From CAIYRG01 sp036273455 (GTDB taxonomy: Bacteria; Pseudomonadota; Alphaproteobacteria; Micropepsales; Micropepsaceae): a DNA stretch of 50,438 nucleotides. Below are positions 33,149 through 41,898 of the stretch, one piece after another. Both the position numbers and the translations under genes were made by a program. The DNA lies in assembly GCA_036273455.1 (NCBI GenBank), contig DASUHP010000043.1:1-50438 (forward strand), written 5' to 3'. The stretch's first letter is position 1, and every line of letters begins with the position of its first letter. The notes under the pieces are model-generated. The model was not told the DNA's origin and made no database searches. It saw only the letters and a program-made list of their open reading frames with translations.

Positions 33149-34504
33149 TTACTTCTTGCGGCGAAAATCCAGGGTGCTGTTGGCGAGAATCGCCAGCGTC
33201 GCCGCCCAGGCTGCCACATTCTGTTTGAGTTGCTGCGGGTCGACGATGGCCAACGTGTCGTCGGCGGAGTGGTGATAATCGAAATAGCGCGTGGCATCCT
33301 GATTGAGCGCGAAAACCGGCACCCCTGCGCTTTGAATATCTTCTACGTCGGCACCCGCGTCACTTGCCGGCACGGATGAGGCAATCACTTCGAGGGGCGC
33401 GAGCACCGCTTCGAGCGGGGCGATGGAAGGATCCGGCCACGCACCTTGCGGAAGCTGAAGGCTGTAGATTCGATCGGCACCGAGGTCGCTCTCACCCGCA
33501 ATGACGATTGTATCGAGATCGTTCCTGTGGGCAGCGAGATAAGCCGCTCCGGAGCCTCCGGTTTCTTCCGAGCCCCACATGACGACCCGTATTGTCCGTC
33601 TTGGATGGATGGCCGCCACCAGTTTGGCGGCCGCCACGGTGATGGCAATTCCCGCGCCGTCATCGATCGCGCCGGTACCAGGATCCCAGCTGTCGAGATG
33701 ACCACCAATGACAATGACACCTGCATTGGGATCGGTCCCTGGAATGTCGCCACTGACGGTCCAGGCTGTGGTGTCCGTCAATGTCGACTGCAACGACAGG
33801 TGCACACTGACCGGTCCGCGCCCTGCCAGATGTGCCAGAAGATCAGCGTCGGGTACGCCTATCGCGGCGGCAGGCACTGTCCTTTCGCCCGCGCGAGGAC
33901 GAGCCATCGAGCCGGTATGGGGGTTGCGATTGGTCGAGGTGGATATGGAGCGCACAAGATAGGCGATCGCGCCGTGCCGCGCGGCTTCAGGCGAGGCCGA
34001 ACGCGCCTTCACCGCGGCGTCGTAACCTGAAGCGTCCTGGGTACGGGTCATCGGCTGATTCACCAGCACGATTTTGCTGGTGCAGCAATCAAGCGGCGCC
34101 GCTTGCAATTCTTTTAGGCTGGCGAAGACCACCACTTGTCCAGTCAGGCCGGCTTCCGGAGTAGGTGGCCCCATGCCGAGACCGATCAGCGCCAGCTTGC
34201 GTGGCTCCGGACCGAGGATCTCGCCGCTTTCGGCGCCGCGCAGCCATGCTTGTTTCATAAACGGCTCGACATGCACATTGGTGAAGCCGAGCGCGTTCAG
34301 TTTGGCTACACCCCAATCGCGAGCGCGCGCCGCCGCGGGTGAACCGGCGGGCCGCGGACCGATTTCACTGGTCAGCGACTCAAGAATATTCCAGGCAGTG
34401 TCATCATTAAGCGCCTGGTCACGCAGGCGTGCCGCCGTATCGGCATCGGCCCAGGCTGTTGAGGTGGCAAGGCAGAGGCAAAGAAAAGCGGCACAGAGCT
34501 TCAT
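33149..34504 (-). CDS. M28-family zinc metallopeptidase, exported
   Basis: 451 residues. Signal peptide (ending AWA), a PA-like insert (VVVFASLKELQ to AIAYLVRS), then the peptidase core. The five zinc ligands are visible: His in VIGGHLDSWD, bridging Asp in GAIDDGAGI, catalytic and ligand Glu in WGSEETGG, Asp in AGESDLGA and His in FDYHHSADD. It probably acts as an aminopeptidase or carboxypeptidase in the periplasm. ATG at 34504 has GGGGGA upstream. It is divergent from the LVIVD gene, 53 bp away. Confidence 0.92.
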   Translation of the reverse strand: MKLCAAFLCLCLATSTAWADADTAARLRDQALNDDTAWNILESLTSEIGPRPAGSPAAARARDWGVAKLNALGFTNVHVEPFMKQAWLRGAESGEILGPEPRKLALIGLGMGPPTPEAGLTGQVVVFASLKELQAAPLDCCTSKIVLVNQPMTRTQDASGYDAAVKARSASPEAARHGAIAYLVRSISTSTNRNPHTGSMARPRAGERTVPAAAIGVPDADLLAHLAGRGPVSVHLSLQSTLTDTTAWTVSGDIPGTDPNAGVIVIGGHLDSWDPGTGAIDDGAGIAITVAAAKLVAAIHPRRTIRVVMWGSEETGGSGAAYLAAHRNDLDTIVIAGESDLGADRIYSLQLPQGAWPDPSIAPLEAVLAPLEVIASSVPASDAGADVEDIQSAGVPVFALNQDATRYFDYHHSADDTLAIVDPQQLKQNVAAWAATLAILANSTLDFRRKK

Positions 34505-34557
34505 TCGATCCCCCGGTTGGGAAAGAGTAGAATGCGCCGTCGATTGAGGAGGAGACA

Positions 34558-36117
34558 ATGCACAAGGGGGCCGTCGTCAGAGGATTCGGAATTTCAGCTG
34601 CCGTGTTGCTGGGTCTTGTGGCCGGCAATTCGCCATCCGCCGGCGCGGTGGAGAAGGCGAACGACACCGGATTGATGGGACCGGCGCCGAGGGCGCAATG
34701 CGGTCCTTCGGATCGCACCGAAAGCGGGTTGCAGGGCCAAACCACTGCGAAGGAACGCGCGAGCGGCGACTCGGAACGCGGCTACAGCTGCAATCTCGAG
34801 CTCGTCGGCCAGTTCCGGGGCGAAGGCGGTTTTTCGCAGGACGGACCGTCATATTTTGGTCACTGCGCCTATATGGCAACGGAAAACAACCCGCGGCTGG
34901 CGCATCCCGGTATCGTGGTCATCGACGTTTCGGATCCGGGGAATCCAAAAGCGACTGCGTATCTTGCCGACACTGCGGCGGCGCTCAATCCGCACGAAAA
35001 CAACAAGGTGAACGAAGCGCGCGGGCTCCTCGGGCTAGCGCAAAATAACGGCCCGAATTTCGCCATCTATGATTTGAATGGCGATTGCGCCCATCCGAAG
35101 CTCGCGTCCAGCCTCACGGTGCCGGACAGCCATGGCCACATGGGCGGGTGGGCTGACGACGGAAAGACCTATTACATCGGACAGGCGTTTCGGGGCGCCG
35201 GCGGTATCCTGCCGGTTATCGACGTGACCGATCCGTACAATGCCAAATGGCTGCTCAACTGGACATTCACCGGTGATGGCCGGCCGCACGACGTCAACAC
35301 CAACAGCGACGGCACACGCCTGTACGCCGGGCAACCGGGTAATTTCGGCGTTCCGCCGAAAAATTCCTCGTTCGGACCAGACGGGTTGGTCATCCTTGAC
35401 ACGAGCGACATTCAGGCGCGCCGGCCCAATCCGCAAATCCGGATTATCAGCAAGCTGTTCTGGAATGATCAGGGGCAAGTCGAACAGATGCTGCCCTTCT
35501 TCTCGCATGGGCGATCATATCTGATCAGTACCGATGAATCCGGCGGGCAAGCAGGCGTTGGCGGGTTGGCGGCGGCATGTGCCCGGGGCGCGTCGCCATA
35601 TGGCTATTCCAACGTCGTCGACATCACCGATGAGACGAAGCCCAGAATCGTGTCGAAGATCATGCTCGAGGTGCATGACCCGAAGAACTGCACGAAATTT
35701 CTTGGCGAGCCGCCGGAAGTTGGCGGCGGACGGCTTGACTACTCCACGGAGCGCTGCGCTGTGGACCGCCCGATGAATCCGGCCATGGCCGCTTGCGGTT
35801 CGCGAGGTTCGGGCACGCGCGTTTATGACATTCGCGATCCTCTCCACCCGGCGGAGATTGCGTATTGGAAGGGGCCGGCGCCGCGAAAGACGTTTCTTCC
35901 CGGCTCCGGCAGCTGGTCACCCGGCGTCGATCGAACCGTGGAAAAGCAGGCTGGCCTGGCGCGTTTCGTCAAAACTCCTGCCGCCGGCGGGAAAGCAGGC
36001 GAGTTGAATCTCTGGATCGTCGGTGACGCCGGCGGATTCCAGGTTTTGCGCTTCAGCAACCGGTATTTGCAGATCCAACAGGGCAAGGCGATCATCGCCG
36101 AAGCACTCGCCGAATAG
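34558..36117 (+). CDS. exported LVIVD-repeat beta-propeller protein
   Basis: 519 residues. Signal peptide (ending AGA), then repeats of the type GIVVIDVSDPGNPKATAYL, LPVIDVTDPYNAKWL, GLVILDTSDIQ, NVVDITDETKPRIVSKI and VYDIRDPLHPAEIAYW, a secreted propeller of unknown ligand. AGGAGGAG lies just before the ATG. It contains several Cys (CAPxx, CTKF, CAVD), so it probably folds in the periplasm. The upstream divergent gene is the M28 peptidase. Confidence 0.88.
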   Translation: MHKGAVVRGFGISAAVLLGLVAGNSPSAGAVEKANDTGLMGPAPRAQCGPSDRTESGLQGQTTAKERASGDSERGYSCNLELVGQFRGEGGFSQDGPSYFGHCAYMATENNPRLAHPGIVVIDVSDPGNPKATAYLADTAAALNPHENNKVNEARGLLGLAQNNGPNFAIYDLNGDCAHPKLASSLTVPDSHGHMGGWADDGKTYYIGQAFRGAGGILPVIDVTDPYNAKWLLNWTFTGDGRPHDVNTNSDGTRLYAGQPGNFGVPPKNSSFGPDGLVILDTSDIQARRPNPQIRIISKLFWNDQGQVEQMLPFFSHGRSYLISTDESGGQAGVGGLAAACARGASPYGYSNVVDITDETKPRIVSKIMLEVHDPKNCTKFLGEPPEVGGGRLDYSTERCAVDRPMNPAMAACGSRGSGTRVYDIRDPLHPAEIAYWKGPAPRKTFLPGSGSWSPGVDRTVEKQAGLARFVKTPAAGGKAGELNLWIVGDAGGFQVLRFSNRYLQIQQGKAIIAEALAE

Positions 36118-36119
36118 GT

Positions 36120-36222
36120 TTTAGAGCGTGATCCGATAAATGGAATCGGATCACGCTCTAAATTCCTTTGATTGTCGCGCAATCTTTCGGCGAACCGCTT
36201 ACACTTCGCCGGATTGCGCTCT
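36120..36222. repeat. palindromic dispersed element between convergent genes, probable bidirectional terminator
   Basis: Two hairpins. The first is a perfect 18-bp inverted repeat (36120-36137 and 36145-36162, core GAGCGTGATCC, 7-base loop). The second is an imperfect one around 36177-36218 (CGCAATC...CGGCGAA pairing with TTCGCCG...GATTGCG). Elements with GAGCRTGATCC ends are widespread in alphaproteobacterial genomes. It separates two convergent genes and touches the stop codon of the leftward one. Confidence 0.75.
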
Positions 36223-37180
36223 AAAAATCCCGCTTGCCGGCAACCGGCAGGGCGGCCTGCCGCGCCAATTCGTGGGGATTTTCGGCGCAGACATCTTCCG
36301 GAAACTGATACTGCGTCCCTTCACCTTCACCGGGGCGATAGATGATGGTCGACGACCATGGAGTGGTGAAAGCGCCTGCATCCTCGACCCTGAAATCGAG
36401 CTCCAGATTCTTGTCCCTGGAGCTCAGATCGGGCCGCACTCCGGAGTCGTTTCTGAGGGTGGTCGCATTCTCTTTCGCGCCGCGCTCCAGGATCTGGTTC
36501 GCCGCGTCGTAGCCGATGAGCCGATAGCGCTCGACCAGGTGCAGTTTATCCGTGTGCGGAGTGCCGAACTGATCGACCATGGTGTAGGGGCCGGTCTTTA
36601 TACCAACGGTATCGATCACCAGCGTATCGCCCTCGAAATGGCCGACGGAATCGCCAAACCAGGACGGCGTCACATGCTCCGGGTGAGTCTGGTTCAGCCG
36701 AACCTGACGGAATTCATGATCGAAGGCGTAGAGGATGGTGACTTTGTCCCGCTGCTGGAGCAATTCCACGCCGAGATTATAAAAATCAAAAGGCACTCCG
36801 CCGGGCCGGCACTGATTGATCGGATTGAGAGCCGGGCCGTCGTTCAACTCTTTTTCGGCGTGCTCTTTCACGACTTGCGCCGCCCAGGGCTGCAAAATCG
36901 GAGCGGTGTAATCGCCGACGCGGCGGCCGCCCGCGCTGACAATGGGAGCATGCGCGGGATCGATGTCGCGGCCATAGATGTCGACGGCCGCTTTGGCGCG
37001 CGCCTTGTTCAATACCGGGCCCGGTCCGGATGCCGGAGGCGGGAAGCCGGGGCCAAGCGTATTGGCCCACAGGCCGGACAAATCGGGCACAGTGGCGGGA
37101 GCTGCATCCCGCCCGAAGGCAGGCATAGCGGCCATTGCCGCCACCGCCAATAAAAGGAAATTGCCGCGCGGCATATCCAT
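36221..37180 (-). CDS. exported SVGHxEGDTLVxDT-family protein (paralogue A)
   Basis: 319 residues, signal peptide (ending AFG). Conserved blocks: PAHAPIVSAGG, NPINQCRPGGVPF, SWFGDSVGHFEGDTLVIDTV, GTPHTDKLHLVERYRL and a C-terminal CAENP. Two other genes in the window (40400, 41899) share the SVGH(F/Y)E(N)GDTLVxDT, PH(T/S)xxLHxxE(K/R)(F/Y) and CAEN blocks. AAAGGGAGA precedes the ATG. Function unknown; the family is exported and often multiplied within a genome. Confidence 0.85.
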   Translation of the reverse strand: MDMPRGNFLLLAVAAMAAMPAFGRDAAPATVPDLSGLWANTLGPGFPPPASGPGPVLNKARAKAAVDIYGRDIDPAHAPIVSAGGRRVGDYTAPILQPWAAQVVKEHAEKELNDGPALNPINQCRPGGVPFDFYNLGVELLQQRDKVTILYAFDHEFRQVRLNQTHPEHVTPSWFGDSVGHFEGDTLVIDTVGIKTGPYTMVDQFGTPHTDKLHLVERYRLIGYDAANQILERGAKENATTLRNDSGVRPDLSSRDKNLELDFRVEDAGAFTTPWSSTIIYRPGEGEGTQYQFPEDVCAENPHELARQAALPVAGKRDF

Positions 37181-37315
37181 GCGAATCTCCCTTTATGGTT
37201 TGTTCCGGCCCGGCCGACTTTATCCTGCTTTCCCGCCGGCGAGAAAGCGCCGGCATTCCGCTCAGAGGCAATATCGGCGTGGATCAATTGCGAGTAATCT
37301 GATTGGGAGGGGACA

Positions 37316-37549
37316 ATGAGGCTGGTTTTGATTGCAATGTGGGCCATGGCAATGAGCACGGAGACGGGCCTGGCTCGACAGGGGAATCGATCCAAAGGAC
37401 CGGGGATCAATCTGCCGGAGGTCGTCGCCAAAATGCAGGCGGCTTACGGGTTCGTGGCGTTCGTGGCTTTAATCTCGTCATTGGATGCCAGAGGATCGCG
37501 CAACACCTCCCGAGCAACGCAGGCTGCCGATGTGCGGACGCTTCACTAA
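37316..37549 (+). CDS. small protein with signal-like N-terminus, possibly a gene remnant
   Basis: 77 residues with a strong ribosome binding site (GGGAGGGGACA) before the ATG and a signal-like start (MRLVLIAMWAMAM). The body has NLPEVVAKMQAAYG, then low-complexity sequence without clear features. The good start signals and featureless tail suggest the front of a truncated exported protein. I do not recognise it. Confidence 0.35.
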   Translation: MRLVLIAMWAMAMSTETGLARQGNRSKGPGINLPEVVAKMQAAYGFVAFVALISSLDARGSRNTSRATQAADVRTLH

Positions 37550-37667
37550 CCGGTATACATGGTCCGAATTGGTCCGGCTTTACCGGCTGACCGGATCGCC
37601 GCCGGAATAGAGTTTTGGCGCCAGAGTTGAATGTCCTCGCCCGGATTGTTCTAACCAGCCTCCCAAA

Positions 37668-38114
37668 TCATCCGCCGGTTGCTTCCCTGGCCGGACGCGG
37701 CGCAACGAACCAAAACACAATGCCGACAAACATGCCAAACGCCGATGCCGGAATGACCAGGAATTTCGCATCGAACAGCGTTTCGGTCAGGTCCAGCCAA
37801 TACTTGATAGACATTATGGAGTGATACAGCGGGCTTTGAGCCTCAATCAGGGCATATCGCCCGAGGTAGTAAATCCACGGGCAAACAAAGCCAATCGTGG
37901 CGGCCAACCAGATCGATACGATGTTGCGGCGTAGTGCCACCACATACAACGGCACACCGGCCACCAACGTCATGAACAAGGCCGGGAGTGATAGTGCCAT
38001 TGCAAGAGCGACGATCCAGTGCAGCGAATTCATGAGTTCAAACTGCGGACCATCGGCCCACCAACGATATAATAGACCGAAAGGCACAATTACGAAGATC
38101 GACAGCGGCGCCAC
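37668..38114 (-). CDS. four-helix membrane protein, unknown function
   Basis: 148 residues from GTG with hydrophobic helices at about 3-18, 30-58, 66-88 and 116-140 (PLSIFVIVPFGLLYRWW, ALAMALSLPALFMTLVAG). The frame stays open for about 20 more codons upstream without a usual start. It resembles small DUF-type inner-membrane proteins. Function unknown. Confidence 0.6.
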   Translation of the reverse strand: MAPLSIFVIVPFGLLYRWWADGPQFELMNSLHWIVALAMALSLPALFMTLVAGVPLYVVALRRNIVSIWLAATIGFVCPWIYYLGRYALIEAQSPLYHSIMSIKYWLDLTETLFDAKFLVIPASAFGMFVGIVFWFVAPRPAREATGG

Positions 38115-38426
38115 GACGCCTGCGATAAAGATGCGACGTATGTCTGAGCGGTTTGGAGTCAGAGTGGAACCTTCTGCTTCGTTCGGATGCGTCCGCCTCT
38201 CATAACAGGTTCAGCTGCCGCGCGTCTGCTCCGGCCTGGGGCGGGGCGGCGCTTGCTCGCCACTTCGATTTCCTTCCTGAACCACTCGCCCCGCTCCGGC
38301 GGGCTTTTGTTTTGCGTGGCGTTGGGAGAATTGCCGGACAGTTCGAATTTTAACGACACCATTTGCATATGATTTAGGTTACCGCGCTAAGTTTGGCTGG
38401 ATCCGGGCAATGGTAAGTCGGCTGCA

Positions 38427-38615
38427 ATGCAAGCTGTTATCGACAAATCGGGCCATGCCATCGAAATCAGTCTGCGTGAGGACAGCCGGGAGCTGCAACG
38501 CCTGACTATTTTCGAGTTCGAACAGCTTGTGCAGAACCTCCTGGGCCTTGCGCGGGAAGCGCGCGCCGAGACGACGCGGCGCGCGAAATTGGCGCAGCTG
38601 CCGATGAAACGCTGA
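38427..38615 (+). CDS. small hypothetical protein
   Basis: 62 residues: a short beta-like start (AVIDKSGHAIEISL) then a charged helix (FEFEQLVQNLLGLAREARAE). Composition is protein-like and codon use matches the surroundings. It is followed 21 bp later by another small gene in the same direction. Family not recognised. Confidence 0.55.
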   Translation: MQAVIDKSGHAIEISLREDSRELQRLTIFEFEQLVQNLLGLAREARAETTRRAKLAQLPMKR

Positions 38616-38636
38616 GGGCGCGGAGTGAGATTGCCG

Positions 38637-38828
38637 ATGTACAGAGAACACGTGGAGTGGAAGGTGCGCGCTGACGAATGCAAGCGCGACGCGCACGGGG
38701 CAATGGAAGATGCCGAGAGGGCAGCAACGGCCGACCAGAAGGCCGAATTCCTCATGCTCGCGACCGAACTTCTGAAGTTCGCGTACGAGATGGAAGACAG
38801 GCTTTCCGCCAAGCCGAATGAATTTTAA
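38637..38828 (+). CDS. small helical protein related to the YRxxAEE set
   Basis: 63 residues: MYREHVEWKVRADECKRDA, then AEFLMLATELLKFAYEMED. The layout of two helices with a charged first one and an A-x-E-x-x-K-x-AY second one resembles the other short helical proteins in the window, though more distantly. GTG at 38625 is an alternative start. Function unknown. Confidence 0.6.
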   Translation: MYREHVEWKVRADECKRDAHGAMEDAERAATADQKAEFLMLATELLKFAYEMEDRLSAKPNEF

Positions 38829-39039
38829 GCGCGGTCAGCACACTGTATTTTTGCCGTGCACGCGGCGGATGCTGCGATCAGCCATTCGCGATATTGTGCG
38901 TATCCTCCGCCCCTGGTTCAAAATCGCAACTTCGTAGCGGTGTAGCGGTTTAGATCGTGATTTTTCTCGGCTGGTCGCCCTCTCCCAATGACAACAAAAT
39001 ATGGTGTAGCTTCGCGCTCAGACAGAACGGGAGCGTTTC

Positions 39040-40155
39040 ATGGATCGTCGCAAATTTCTTGGAGCTGGTGCGCTGGCCGGACTCGCGGTCGCCGCGCCGC
39101 TCGCGGTGCCCGCGTCAGCAAAAGCGGCGGCGCCGGAATCGCCGACCTGGCCCACTCCGCGCGGAGACGAGGAACCGGCGCTGGAGCCCGGCCTTCCCAT
39201 TATCGATCCACATCATCATTTGTGGGACCTGCGGCCGGGCACGCCGCGGTTCATGTTCCCCGAAGTGCTCGCCGATCTCGGCACAAGCGGTCACAACATC
39301 ACTGAGACCGTGTTCATCGAATGCGGCTCCATGTATCGCGCGAAGGGTCCGCGCGAAATGCGCTTCGTCGGCGAAGTCGAATTCGTCAACGGCGTTGCCG
39401 CGCAAAGCGCCAGCGGCAATTACGGCCCGATGCGCGTGGCGTCGGGCATCGTCGGCCGGGCAGATTTCACCACCGGAGACGCAGTGAAGCCGGTTCTGGA
39501 GGCGCTGATCCATGCCGGCGACGGCCGGCTGAAAGGCACCCGCTACAACGCGTTCTATACCGATGTTCCGGTGATGGGCATGGAGCACGCGCCGCTGATC
39601 ACGCCGAAAGGACTGCTTGCCGACACCAAATTCCGGCAAGGCGCGTCCGCGCTCGCCAATTACGGACTGAGCATGGATACCGGCTGCTTCCATCCCCAGC
39701 TAATGGACATGGCCGCGTTCATCTCTGCCGTTCCCAATGTGACCATGGTGCTGAACCATGTCGGCGGACCATTGCTCGTCGGCCGCTATGCCACCGACAT
39801 GCACGCGAGTTTCGCCGAGTGGAAAAACGGCATGACGGAAGTCGCCAAACGGCCGAATGTGGTGGTGAAACTCGGCGGCCTCGGCCAGGACTGGAATTAC
39901 CCCATCGGCCATGTCGACCCACCATCCAGCTCGGTTGCGCTGGCCGAAAGATGGAAGCCGTGGATCGAGACCACGATCGAACTATTCGGCCCGCAGCGCT
40001 GCATGTTTGAGAGCAATTTCCCGGTCGACAAAACCACCGCCAGCTACGGCACCATCTGGAACGCGTTCAAGCGCATCACAGCCGGCGCCTCGGCCGATGA
40101 GAAAACCGCGCTCTATGCCGGCACCGCGCGAAGGGTCTACCGGCTGAATGCGTGA
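39040..40155 (+). CDS. Tat-exported amidohydrolase (amidohydrolase-2 type)
   Basis: 371 residues. Twin-arginine leader (MDRRKFLGAGALAGLAVAA), then a TIM-barrel metal hydrolase: PIIDPHHHLWDLRPG (HxH metal ligands), MVLNHVGGP (His), and MFESNFPVDK, which ends the family with the catalytic Asp region. Close to 2-pyrone-4,6-dicarboxylate lactonase and related decarboxylases/hydrolases, but usually those are cytoplasmic. CGGGAG precedes the ATG. Probably hydrolyses an aromatic-derived lactone or similar compound in the periplasm. Confidence 0.9.
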   Translation: MDRRKFLGAGALAGLAVAAPLAVPASAKAAAPESPTWPTPRGDEEPALEPGLPIIDPHHHLWDLRPGTPRFMFPEVLADLGTSGHNITETVFIECGSMYRAKGPREMRFVGEVEFVNGVAAQSASGNYGPMRVASGIVGRADFTTGDAVKPVLEALIHAGDGRLKGTRYNAFYTDVPVMGMEHAPLITPKGLLADTKFRQGASALANYGLSMDTGCFHPQLMDMAAFISAVPNVTMVLNHVGGPLLVGRYATDMHASFAEWKNGMTEVAKRPNVVVKLGGLGQDWNYPIGHVDPPSSSVALAERWKPWIETTIELFGPQRCMFESNFPVDKTTASYGTIWNAFKRITAGASADEKTALYAGTARRVYRLNA

Positions 40156-40197
40156 CCATCTGCACGAGTCGGATCAGGTCGCGTTACTTGTTCCTAC

Positions 40198-40310
40198 CTC
40201 CACCTTGCGGGGAGGTCGAAATTTGCAAGGCAAATTTCGGGTGGGGGTGTGCGCGACGACACTCTCTCCACCCGCGAATTCTGAACCAAAAATTCACGTT
40301 TTCCGCCTGC
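40198..40310. repeat. dispersed repeat, copy 1
   Basis: A GC-rich element with a core palindrome, CGAAATTTGC (40217-40226) and GCAAATTTCG (40230-40239), flanked by GCGGGGAGGT and GGGTGGGGGTG. It ends near CTGAACCAAAAATTC. A second copy in the same orientation lies at 41714-41829. It fills the 244-bp gap between the amidohydrolase gene and the next one. Confidence 0.8.
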
Positions 40311-40399
40311 GCGTCAGCTCTGCTGCCGCGCGACGGCTCCAACCCCGCAAGGGGGACGCAGACTTGGCCAAACGCTGTGGTCCCGGAGGTGCACAGCTG

Positions 40400-41269
40400 A
40401 TGCGAAGATGGGTTGTCGCGTTATCGCTCGTGATGGGCTGTATTCCGGCAGTTGGCCTGGCGGCGCCGCTGTTTTCGCCGTCACCCGATGTCGGCTGGAT
40501 CGCATGGGGCAATAATTTCATCCCGCTGCCCGATGGGCCGCAGCCGGTGTCGAATCCGCCGGACAAGCCGTTTATCACCGGAGTTATACCTGATCCCTAT
40601 GTTCCGGAGCCGCCCGAATTCGAGCGGGCACGCCTCGCGGCTGAGCCGGCCTACGGAACGAAGATGCGAATCGCCGATCTCTCCAATCCGATTCTGCGGC
40701 CGCGGACGCGAGATGCACTGAAGCGCTTCAACGAGGATACGCTCGCCGGGAAGCTGATCTACAGCAAACAGGTGTCATGCTGGCCGATCGGAACGCCCGG
40801 CTTCCTGCTCTACCCCGTGCAGCCGGTGTTTATCGTCGAGGGCCGCTCGGAAGTGGTGATGACGTGGCAGAACGATCATCAGGTGCGGCGCATCTATCTC
40901 GATGTCCCGCATGGTGCGCACCCGAAACCATCCTGGTACGGAGATTCCGTCGGTCATTACGAAGGCGATACTCTGGTTGTCGATACGATCGGGATAACGA
41001 CCAAAGCTTTCGTCGACAATTATCACACGCCGCACAGCGAGCAGCTGCACACCATCGAGAAATTCCATCTGATCGATGGCGGGAATACATTGCAGGTAGA
41101 CCTGCATGTCGAAGACCCGGTGGCGTTCACGGCTCCCTGGGATGCGATTCAGCGTTACCGCCGCGTCGAGCCGGGTCCGATGATCGAAACGGCTTGCGCT
41201 GAGAACAACATCAATCCCTTCCATCAACCGCTCGAGCCAATGCCCGAGTCAAAAACCCCGGATTTCTGA
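40400..41269 (+). CDS. exported SVGHxEGDTLVxDT-family protein (paralogue B)
   Basis: 289 residues. Signal peptide (cleavage after GLAA). Shared family blocks: ISYSKQ-like SKQVSCWPIGTPGFLLYP, IYLDVPHGAHPKPSWYG, DSVGHYEGDTLVVDTIG, HTPHSEQLHTIEKFHL and ETACAENN. CCCGGAGG lies upstream of the ATG at 40400. It is closest in layout to paralogue C (41899). It lies after the amidohydrolase and before an SH3-like exported protein in the same direction. Function unknown. Confidence 0.82.
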   Translation: MRRWVVALSLVMGCIPAVGLAAPLFSPSPDVGWIAWGNNFIPLPDGPQPVSNPPDKPFITGVIPDPYVPEPPEFERARLAAEPAYGTKMRIADLSNPILRPRTRDALKRFNEDTLAGKLIYSKQVSCWPIGTPGFLLYPVQPVFIVEGRSEVVMTWQNDHQVRRIYLDVPHGAHPKPSWYGDSVGHYEGDTLVVDTIGITTKAFVDNYHTPHSEQLHTIEKFHLIDGGNTLQVDLHVEDPVAFTAPWDAIQRYRRVEPGPMIETACAENNINPFHQPLEPMPESKTPDF

Positions 41270-41301
41270 TGAGACCATCCGCGAATGGAGATAAGCCACT
41301 C

Positions 41302-41667
41302 ATGCAGTGCGGTGTGAAACGAGGTGCTCGCGCGGTTGGTTTTGCGCTGGCAACCGCGCTCGCTTTCCAATGTGTGGACCCAACGTCCGCGGCGCAGCCA
41401 GTGGAAATCAAGACGCCGCTTCCCGGCGATCTGGTTGCCGCCCCATTCGGCTATGAATCCATCAGCGGCAATTACGCCGCGGCGCATGCCACGGACCTGT
41501 ATATCAGCCCATATATTTGGGCGGGCCGGGTCCTCGGCGTGGAGATACCGGCAAATCAGCCGATCCAGGTTCTTGCGAAGGTCAAAGATTACGACTGGCT
41601 GCTCGTGGGAAAGAACGGCGTACCGCTCGGCTACATCCCCCTGTCGGCAGTTTCACAGGTGAAATAG
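41302..41667 (+). CDS. small exported SH3-like protein
   Basis: 121 residues. Signal peptide (cleavage after TSA), then a compact beta-rich domain: QVLAKVKDYDWLLVGKNGVPLGYIPLSAV looks like one bacterial SH3 unit. GGAG lies 11 bases before ATG 41302. An earlier ATG (41269) overlaps the previous stop codon (TGATG) but has no ribosome binding site. It is probably co-transcribed with paralogue B. Confidence 0.72.
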   Translation: MQCGVKRGARAVGFALATALAFQCVDPTSAAQPVEIKTPLPGDLVAAPFGYESISGNYAAAHATDLYISPYIWAGRVLGVEIPANQPIQVLAKVKDYDWLLVGKNGVPLGYIPLSAVSQVK

Positions 41668-41713
41668 GCCGAAGCAATCAGCTGAACGATTTCACGTCGA
41701 ATGACCGGCTTAA

Positions 41714-41829
41714 CCTCCCCCTTGCGGGGAGGTCGAAATTTGCGAGGCAAATTTCGGGTGGGGGTGCGCGCGATGATGCCCCCCGCCGCGCGAATCTTCT
41801 GAACCAAAAATTCGCGTGCCTCCCCGCCA
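41714..41829. repeat. dispersed repeat, copy 2
   Basis: Second copy of the element at 40198-40310, same orientation: palindrome CGAAATTTGC (41734-41743) and GCAAATTTCG (41747-41756), flanked by TTGCGGGGAGGT and GGGTGGGGGTG, ending around GGGAGGCGG. The two copies bracket paralogue B and the SH3-like gene. Confidence 0.8.
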
Positions 41830-41898
41830 GTGGGAGGCGGATGTGATCTGAGCGAATTTCATCACGCTCGGGCCAAATTCACGCCGTTTATTCCGCAC

